Of a DNA stretch of 60,000 nucleotides, positions 51,228-60,000 are shown one piece after another. The stretch is from Apostichopus japonicus (taxonomy: Eukaryota > Echinodermata > Holothuroidea > Aspidochirotida > Stichopodidae), in contig NC_092578.1 of the NCBI RefSeq assembly GCF_037975245.1, positions 19,321,321-19,381,320 on the forward strand. The letters run 5' to 3'. The notes beneath the pieces were generated by a model. That model had not been told where the DNA came from. It did not search any database and saw only the letters and a list, made by a program, of their open reading frames with translations. The position numbers were made by a program, and so were the translations under genes. Position 1 is the stretch's first letter. Each line of letters starts with the position of its first letter.

Positions 51228-54200
51228 ATGTCCGTGGTTAATAATGTATCAAGGAGAGTGCTTCTCCATTCGAAGGTGAATTATTGTCGCAGTTAATTTT
51301 TCCTAGGTAAAATCTACAACCAGCCTAGGCCTAGTACTAGTACTACTACTAGTTGTGAAGCGATGCCGGTTCGTTAGGCTCCACCTAACGTTAACAGTAT
51401 CCATAGGCTTAGGCTATAACTGCATTTTATCTTACTTCTTAGACAAACTTATCCCTAACCACCAAGTAACATTTGTATTTACTATAACTAGGCAAATTTT
51501 GGTCCTGTTAGTATTGAGATAGCTATGTAGCATGGCGGGGTGACTTAATTCGCACGTAAATGAGTTATTTACCTGGCAACTTGCATGCACCATTTTAACT
51601 ATCTTATCTATATTGACATTGTTCATGATGGCAACCCTAAATCTCATAACCTAGGCCCTAGGCTATTGACAATGAATGACAGCCTACAAAAATCACAGGT
51701 ATTATTGAAGCAGATTTAAATTAGGGATATGCTACATGGAGTTGTGGATAAATGGTTTAAGTAAGAATATTAAAGTGATGAATTGTTTTTACTTAAATCG
51801 CTTTGAAAAACCATTGACGTTGAAGTAGCCATGCAATGTTTAATGTACTAGTAGTGTACTAAGTACTACTAGTGGTTCCAGTGCCATTCCGCCATAGGTA
51901 CATACCGACATATCATACCACCATAGGTTTCAATCCTTTCTGTCATGGCGGAAAGTTTCAAAACCTATGGCGGAAAGTGACATTTTAGGAATGGATTTTA
52001 CACAGGAATGTATCGGTGAAACTTTCTTTGATTCGCGTGGAAGGATTGGTACACCCTCTTCAAAAGTGATGGTTCGCTGGATAGAGACTGCATTGTAGTT
52101 AAAACAAGATTATGGAAATAGATGCAGTCTTTAATGTACATGTTGATTGAATAGTTTTAGTTTTAATCGTAAGAGTCGATACACTGTCTTCAAATATATA
52201 ACATAGTTGGTTGAATAAATCGAATTAATTTAGGTTGATTGTTTATTAAAAAAAACAATTCTGATTGTTGATTTAAATGACTGATTTTGTGGGCCTAGGT
52301 AGTGTGAAGCGAAGCAATATACTGTGCATATAGGCCACAGTGCACCCACAAAAATGTGCTCTTTCTGTCATACGAAAGTGCTTTACCGCCATCAGGGTAT
52401 CATAGCGGAATGGCACTTTTTCTATGGTGGAATGTACATATGGCGGAATGACACGGCCCCGAGTACTAGTAGGCCTATTGAATAATGTTATTTAAGCTGT
52501 ATATCATTTGTCCTCCGTGTTAGGGTAGTTCTTCAACATTCTCCAGTGAGTGGTTTGTTAAACTATGTTCAGTAAAATGGTCACTAAGGCTTACTGTAGA
52601 ATAGCCTAAAGAATACTTTTGCAGGCAGGAATAATCATAGCCAACTTTGGATAAAAGATTTAGGCATGGACATGTTATGTACAGCATTTATTTATAATAT
52701 GACTAATTTTGAGTCGTGGGGATTATTCTTCTATGATTGTAAAACCATTGTCAATGTAGTGGACCGTCCGACCGTGTTAGCTGACTTGTAATTAGTTTAA
52801 AATGGCAGCATTTCATTTAACTGTTGATTTGACATCATGTTTAATGCACCACAAAAGTGATCCTCCACACCATCCCCTTACCCACCCCAATGATTGCCCT
52901 GCCCCCCCCCCCCCCCAATGAAAGAATTCTTGTAAAGAGCTGCTCAGTAACAGGCTCAACAAAAAAATCATTTGACAAGTAGTTATCTTTACAATCTGTA
53001 CATAGGGATTAGTTCAGCTGAATGGCCAAAGGTCTTTAATCTAGAAGCCTAAAATTTCCTTTAATGAAGAACCCTGGTTCAGAATCCTCAAGATTAAGTA
53101 AAGTATACACAATTGCATGACTCTGTCCAGTTACAGCATGCCTGCTTGGTATTAAATGTAAATTAGCATTTATTGCACATGTACGGTTGAACTATGCCCA
53201 GAGCATGGAGTTTAAGTACCAGGGTTCAAAAATTGTCTGTTCGCCCAGAGTTGATCGTTATTCCATTTCTCAATTTCATCGAGAGAGAGAGGGAGGGGAG
53301 AAGGAGAATGATTCAAACAAATAATCCAATAGGTTATAGTGAACATACCATATATAATATACTGTGATATCTCAGTCAGTAAAATTACTCCTATAGAGCT
53401 AGCCTTGTGCCCATTCTTTTGTCATGCTCTGGTATGCAATCTTAAAGTAACAGTGTATGTTTTGTTGCTGAAATTGTGAAATTGGCCAAACATTTGGCCT
53501 AAAATATTATGTTTTTAATTTTTTGGGTGATAAAAAATATGGCATAATATTTGATCAAACTAAGGTAAATCTACTAGATCATGAATTCACTGAAGCCGTC
53601 AGCTAACTGTTTTACTCAACATGACCTGTTCGACACGAAATAGGCATAAATGTGAAGAAAGTCTAGATAGTCAGGCAGTCTTGCAGTGTATGTTTCCTCG
53701 CGATAAAACTGATAACAGAATCACCATGTTTTTAAAGGTCTTGGAGGGTGTGCTGCTTTGACCAATTGAGATCATTTAATTGTAATTACAGTTAAGTCAG
53801 TAATACCAAAATTATCACTCAAGTCCAAATAGCTGCTTTAAATAGGCATAAGGTGAGCAGTTTTGTTATTGCTGTGTTTGCTACAAAATCTTACTCATCT
53901 CAATATCCTGAGTTCAAGGTCAATAGTGCACCTAAATATGCTAGAAAGTGTAAAGAAACGGTCAACTGTTGTCAGACATGTATGTATAGGTTTATTGCCA
54001 CACAAGATCATTTCTTTGTTATTGTTATGTATATAAAATTTGGTTTGATTTTACCCTTGAACCCAGACTCTATCAGTTAATTAACATTGTAATAGACTAG
54101 CAGCTTACAAGCACACTGATATGTGGGAGCAATGCTTATGAACTGTACTGTGAAGTCATAAATTCTGTGACCATTCATAGCTTTTTCCTGTATGAGCATA

Positions 54201-57200
54201 CTTGCATATTGTGTGTTTGGTTATATAGCTATTTCCTGGATTAGCATATACTTTTATAATGTGGGTTTGGTTTATATTGCTCTTCTGGTAGAATTCCCAG
54301 ATTTTTTTAAGTCCATTTATATTGCTGAATATTTCTTGATTATTAACAACATACATTGATTATTGTCAGGATTGTAAAACATAGCTCTGTTGGTTGTTGA
54401 TTCCCATAGCTTTGTTTTATTAATCACTGAACCAAGGAGTGCAGAATCAAAAGGGGAAGTCTTTGCTGAAATGAAGTGTTAAGCACACTGTACAGCCTGA
54501 GGAGTGTTGTGGGGCTGTTTCTCCTGCATCAAGTTAACTATAAATAGTTATACCCAGCAGTGTTGGACTGTGTAATTCAGTGTGCGTGTGTTTATCAGTA
54601 CCAATTGGATTGTGGTCTTAAATGGTGAATAATTATGTACTGTTCTCTGAGTGTCTTCTGCCTAAAATTGAGAAGAATATTAGATATTCTGCTTCCAGTG
54701 GGTGGTGTCTTATAAAAGGTTCTTAGAAAGGTCTAAGAAATCATTTAGAAATAATATAAAACAAGAATAAAAGACACAAATGATGAAAAAAGTTTAGGGG
54801 TACTCTACCTCGCTCTATGCCTGATAATCCCTTTGTCATCACAAGTTTGGCTCTTGATAATTCATGAGTACAAAATGAAGGAAATATTACTGCTGTTGAA
54901 GGGTTACATTTGTTATAATCATGTCACAGGTATACAGTCAAAAGTCAAGTTTACAGTGTCTTATTAGCTAATTTATTGATAATATGACCCTGCATAAAGT
55001 AAATATACTCAGTGCAGTATTTTGTGGTAGCTATAAGGATTGCACTGTTAGTGTGCTGATAATTCATCCCTTAGTTAACACAGTGTCTTAAGAATGCAGA
55101 GTAGAAGTACTGTACGATACAGTCGAGAGGTTTCTTGCTTTGATGTTAAGAAAATTACCTATTACATCATTGAAGGCTTTTGTGCTATACATGTTGTACA
55201 GTTAATCACAGAGCCATCTATGTGGATGATTGGACTCTACTTTGTAAAGTGATTGTTTTGTGTGTAGACATTTATCGGTAGTTTCTGAATTCTGTAGTGT
55301 CTATAGATATACCACATTCTACTATCACCGATCTATACCCACATTCATGCAGTCACAGGTTTTACAACCCAAGGTTAACCTGCCATGCGGCTACGGCCTC
55401 TTACCATGCACTGTACGTCTTTCAAGTAAATAATGACTGTATTACTGTATCCTGTCAGGTTTTAAAATGTAAGGAATTCTTGTGTGTACAATACATGCAG
55501 CATGTTTCTATTAATACAGAGACCTGTTTACATTGGTAATGTATGAACAGTTGAAGAGCCAAACATTTGCTAGACTATGTCAAGTTTCATGGTTTACTCA
55601 GTTATTCTGAGCAGTATGCTTAAGTACATAAAAAATCTTGTAGATAAGAAATTAATATACAGCCAAAGTACTTCCAAGTTAATATTTATATACTTAAGTG
55701 ATGAAGACATGATTTTGAACAGATTTTAAATGACAATCATAGTTGCCCTTCCAGGTTATTTGACTGATGTAGTCTTTTCAGAAAGCTATATCATAATTTG
55801 TTACAATCTCTCAAAGATGTTAATGAACATATCCCAATAATTGCAGTACTCAGGGAAAATATAGTTCTATACCACTCATAGGCTGCTTTGAGTTGACGAA
55901 TTGTGAGTGTCCCTGTGCCAAACACACCTGCTTTTGTCCAACACTTTTTATGCATTGCCTTAAGGTACCCGGTTCTTTTTTTTCCTCTAGCAGTCAGGCG
56001 TAACACTATTCAGCCACTAGTTCCTTTGCCCTGTACAGCAAGTTAAATCATGTAGTATTCTCTTGAATAAGGTCACTTTTGTGTGAATGAATAAGACTGA
56101 ATTGATGCTGCTGGTCATAGTTTACAATTAGTTTGATGGTACAACTTTAATTTGTATGGTGAATAGTAAAATTCTTAATGCTCATATAAGTTATTTTGTT
56201 TGTTTATTTGTTCTTTGCTTATAATTTATTTTGTTTTGCTTACAAGTGTGAATGTTAGGGAATATCTTGTCTGGTATATGCTTTGAAATATGCTATCCAA
56301 TTTTGGCAAATTGTGAATACACAAACAGAAAGATTTACAGAAGTCCAAAAGGTAATATTTTCAATAAGAACCCATAAACTTCAAAACTGCTCTGCCAAAT
56401 GTGATCACTAAGCAGCCCTCTGATATTTGTGAGTAAATTTCTTTCTCTGATCTCTTTTGCTTCCTCCAGAACCTTGTTCTCAGCACAAGATGCGTCTCTT
56501 CATCAACGGTAATTAACACTTCCTTTAATTTGATGATTGTTAGAGTTCTGCAGGTCATTATACCTGTAAGGATAGCATCAGTTAATGACTGGCTTGACAC
56601 AAATGTATTAATTCTTTGTGCTGGTAGGATGGCATCAGTTTATGACTGGCTTGGCACAAATGGATTAATTCTTCCACTGGCTAACTGGCTTGGTGGAGAC
56701 AGTGCCTCTCACTGATCAATGCAATATTATACACTCTGACATTTTGAATATTACAAGTGGAAGTGAAAATGCCTTTGGAGAAATGTTTCTGTATTTGGGA
56801 ATCTTGATTTACTTCGCTCCTCTCTTACCCGTATTTAACTGTACATAAATGCGCTTTCCTATCTTCATATATGCTACATGGCTGGATCATTTTAGCTCTT
56901 CCCCCCCCACTCCTGGGGCATCTCCTACTTACTCGACCTTTGGAATTTACCATGCAGATGATCAACCACAAGTCTTTGTGCGGACCTGTTCGTTGATGTT
57001 GTTAATTAGCATGAAATTTAATTAATTCATATCCATTAGTTATGAACTAAGTTACCTTAGTTATTATTATTATATATTATTATTTTTATGATTATTATTA
57101 TTATTATGATGAAGTAGTACTAGAACATTTTGCAAGGAATCTGATCGTGCTCTAATGACTTGTCTTAATAGTGTATATGTCTTGAAATGTTATAACATAG

Positions 57201-59471
57201 TATACACTTATTTTGAACTGAAACAAAGACTAAACCATTTTGTTTTTTAATTATATTCTTGACTTTCTTTTTCAGAATTTGAAAGAAGTTTTGGAGCAAA
57301 AAGTCCCAGAAACACAAGCAGATGTCAAAGAATTTAGGAAGCAGCATGGATCAAAAGTTGTAGGCGAGGTGCAGGTTGATATGGTAAGTGCAATGTAAGT
57401 GGCTTTAGGTTAAATCTTAAAGAAAAGAGATTGAGCTGGAAGGATAACAAGTTGTAGGAGAGGTGCAGGCTGATTTGGTAAGTGAAATGGAAGTGGCTTT
57501 AGTTAATATCTTGAAGAAAAGAGATTGAGCTGGCAGGATTACAAGTTGTAGGCAAAGTGCAGGTTGATATGGTAAGTGCAATGGAAGTGGCTTTAGCTTA
57601 AATCTTAAAGAAAAGAGATTGAGCTGGAAGGATTACAAGTTGTAGGCGAGGTGCAGGTTGATATGGTAAGTGCAATGGAAGTGGCTTTAGCTTAAATCTT
57701 AAAGAAAAGAGATTGAGCTGGCAGGATTACAAGTTGTAGGCGAGGTGCAGGTTGATATGGTAAGTGCAATGGAAGTGGCTTTAGCTTAAATCTTAAAGAA
57801 AAGAGATTGAGCTGGCAGGATTACAAGTTGTAGGCGAGGTGCAGGTTGATATGGTAAGTGCAATGGAAGTGGCTTTAGCTTAAATCTTAAAGAAAAGAGA
57901 TTGAGCTGGCAGGATTACAAGTTGTAGGCGAGGTGCAGGTTGATATGGTAAGTGCAATGGAAGTGGTTTTAGTTAAAATCTTGAAGAAAGAGACAACAAC
58001 TAACTACTACGATGAACTTGCAGCATTAAAAGCTGTTGATGTAAGTGTTAGGTAGGATAGGGATGTATGATTGGAAGAAGTTAATTGAAGGTTACAAGAG
58101 GTAAAAGAAACTTTCATGGGGGAACTCAAAAAGGTGCAGGTGAGATGCAGGCTGGAGATGGATGCTTATTAAGAACCTCTAACTTGAGTACAGCAAACAT
58201 ATGAGTGTGTCACTGTTGTTAACTGCTGAAAAGTTCAGGAAATGCGATTCAGGTTGACACAGTGTGGTAAATATTGAAAGCTGAAGAGTTTGGAGTATAG
58301 TTTACAGTGCAGTAAGTCAGCTATTACAATTCTCAAGTGATGGAATTTTCAATATTTGTCAAGATTCTCTTAATGGAGGTTGGAATTGCTTGCATTGCAG
58401 ATGTACGGTGGTATGAGGGGTATTAAAGGACTGGTCACAGAAACCTCTGTATTGGATCCAGATGAAGGCATCCGTTTCCGTGGTTACACTATCCCAGAAT
58501 GCCAAGAGAAGCTCCCCAAGGCACCAGGCGGTGCGGAGCCACTCCCAGAGGGTCTCTTCTGGTTGTTGGTTACGGGGGATATTCCAACAGAAGACCAAGT
58601 AAGTGATATGCACGATAAAGAATAAGTCTTGGACCTTAACCAGACCCCTTTAAGTGTAGCCTTCTTCTGAATGTACCAAAGTATCCTGATGAAAATTTGA
58701 AATGAAATTTAATTAAAGGTAATATGTCAAATGAGATTAATTACTTGCTTAAACTTTGAAGCAATTTAACAAATCTTAATATCTTGGAATACCTCACTGG
58801 AACCCTTTGGAGAACAGTGCTGGAGCAACACAATTGACTAAAAGGTATCCTTTATTGTAGCATCTTTTAACCCCACTCCTCCCTGTATACTCTTCTTTCT
58901 CTCCTCTCCCTCGTGCATATACCCCACAAGATCATATTTTCTGGCCCTAAATTTGCTAGAAAAATGTCACTTTGACATTTGAAACAAATGTTTGTTGGTC
59001 GAATCATCTAGAATGTTTGCTTGGGTAAATTTTGCTTGGCTTATGAGAAATTTTGTGGGATTTCTCTGGAGAACGGGGGCCATGATTATAACACGTATCG
59101 TGCTGACGACTGTGCAATTGTATGTTAAGTTATCACATGTGTGCTGTAGGAACCACTTTACTTAATCCAGTACAAAACCCAGAGAGCCTCAAAGTTTGAA
59201 GAAATTTAAATAAAGGGGGGGGGGGGGGGAAAACCCCCATATCTTTTGCACTGCTTGTAACAGTTTTTTCTGCTTTTTTCAGGTCAAGGCACTATCCAAT
59301 GAGTGGGCCAAGAGGGCTGCTATCCCGTCACACGTGGTTCAGATGCTGAACAACTTCCCAACCACCTTACATCCGATGTCACAATTCAGTGCGGCCATCG
59401 TAGCTTTGAATAGCGAGAGCAAATTTGCAGAGGCCTACTCCAAGGGTGTGCACAAATCAAAATACTGGGAG
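51228..59471 (+). CDS. CS: Mitochondrial citrate synthase, N-terminal part
   Basis: Condenses acetyl-CoA and oxaloacetate to citrate in the mitochondrial matrix (first step of the TCA cycle). Five exons, all phase 0: 51228-51275 ([16 protein letters not shown]), 56470-56508 ([13 protein letters not shown]), 57276-57383, 58401-58598 and 59283-59471, giving 194 residues before the window ends. The first two small exons make a basic, Ser-rich targeting peptide. The mature part matches animal citrate synthase throughout: [90 protein letters not shown] and SKYWE. The catalytic histidines and aspartate of the family lie further C-terminal, outside the window. The donor region of exon 3 is repeated in the following intron. 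Confidence 0.95.
51276..56469. other. Intron 1 of citrate synthase
   Basis: A 5.2-kb intron with no other supported exon. It contains a TIR element (51881-52454), a poly-C run near 52902-52916 and a (GA)n stretch near 53281-53310. Confidence 0.75.
51881..52454. mobile_element. Candidate TIR element (~575 bp) with 'ccgccat' motifs
   Basis: The left end 'gtgccattccgccataggta' and the reverse complement of the right end 'gtgtcattccgccatatgta' match at 17 of 20 bases. The motif atggcgga/tccgccat recurs several times inside in both orientations. No transposase ORF is present, so it would be non-autonomous. The flanks carry 'actagt' repeats that blur any target duplication. Confidence 0.55.
56509..57275. 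other. Intron 2 of citrate synthase
   Basis: Contains a short direct repeat at about 56570-56668 ('gcatcagttaatgactggct' and 'gcatcagtttatgactggct', each followed by 'tg.cacaaat') and an ATT-rich tract at about 57060-57110. No exon is supported. Confidence 0.7.
57357..57995 (+). repeat. 94-bp tandem repeat spanning the exon 3/intron 3 boundary of citrate synthase
   Basis: Seven units start at 57357, 57451, 57545, 57639, 57733, 57827 and 57921, exactly 94 bp apart; the last is incomplete. Each starts 'gttgtaggcgaggtgcaggt' (the last 27 coding bases of exon 3) and continues 'tgatatg|gtaagtg' through the splice donor into intron sequence ending 'gagctggcaggattacaa'. Units 4-7 are almost identical; units 1-3 are more diverged. 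Confidence 0.97.
58599..59282. other. Intron 4 of citrate synthase
   Basis: No repeat family or exon was recognised apart from a poly-G run near 59216-59229. Confidence 0.7.
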
Positions 59472-60000
59472 GTGAGATATTCTCGTACGATGGCAGGTTA
59501 TTTTGCTTTGCGTTTCGGTTGCTGACAATTGTGGAGCCGGAAAGAAAATGTTACCATTTTACTTCTAAAGAACCAAGCAAATCAGAACCATCAGTTGTCT
59601 GTAGATGTGGTCTCTCGTACAGAACAAGTGTTTTCTTAGCTGTTGGATGGAGTTGTTCGACACAGTCGACCTATGAAAACTTTTTACCTTTAAATTTTTG
59701 GAAATAAGTGAGGCTGTATTTCATTGTTTTAATATATTGTTATAAAATTTTGTTTTATTCATTTATTCATTCTGTTTGGCCTCCAGCCTTGATTATCTCT
59801 ACCTCTTCTGGGTACTCATGGAATTTCAAAATTAAAACCAATGAAATAACATCACAGTTAATCTTCATATATGTTTCATTGTAATACATCTAATATACAG
59901 CAACATACAATATTTTATCCTTTTTAATATTAATATTCATTAATATACGAGCTTTTTTGTAATCCGTTCAATCCTAGTTTGCATATGAAGATGGAATGAA
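59472..60000. other. Start of citrate synthase intron 5
   Basis: Begins with the donor gtgaga. The next exon was not found before the window ends. Confidence 0.7.

Overview
This is a metazoan nuclear genomic window: AT-rich, with multi-exon genes, GT-AG introns, abundant microsatellites and interspersed elements, and no bacterial features. A tRNA-headed SINE, foldback elements, a tandem 'caagaagggaagcttggatcaat' repeat family and a lineage-specific Ig receptor and receptor tyrosine kinase suggest a marine deuterostome. An echinoderm such as a sea cucumber is the best guess, but this is inference and was not tested by any search. Gene models were built by hand from protein similarity, splice sites and intron phase.

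Layout. (1) 2521-18109, minus strand: the 5' half of an SLC38A11-like amino-acid transporter, five coding exons, running off the left edge. (2) 23392-34475, plus strand: a complete-looking single-pass receptor with a signal peptide, four Ig-like exons, a TM segment and a tyrosine-rich tail. Ten exons give an open frame of 622 residues. One intron holds a perfect (TCTA)347 array, and a fifth Ig-like exon remnant cannot be joined in frame. (3) 36201-37493: a 51-bp satellite. (4) 37976-49109, plus strand: a receptor tyrosine kinase of 17 exons and 800 residues, with two FN3-like ectodomain regions, a TM segment and a kinase with HGD in place of HRD. (5) 51228 to the right edge, plus strand: the first five coding exons of mitochondrial citrate synthase, including a tiny targeting-peptide exon. 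A 94-bp tandem repeat there duplicates an exon-intron boundary seven times.

Functionally, the transporter and citrate synthase are ordinary metabolic genes. The two middle genes are both membrane receptors that should signal by phosphotyrosine. They lie next to each other in the same orientation, about 3.5 kb apart, and I do not recognise a vertebrate one-to-one orthologue for either.

Non-genic content worth noting: a U2-snRNA-derived sequence whose 3' half recurs near 35.3 kb, two 166-bp foldback elements, two copies of a tRNA-type SINE, a dispersed ~185-bp repeat present in opposite orientations at 12.3 and 32.4 kb, and a perfect 17-bp hairpin at 15.4 kb.
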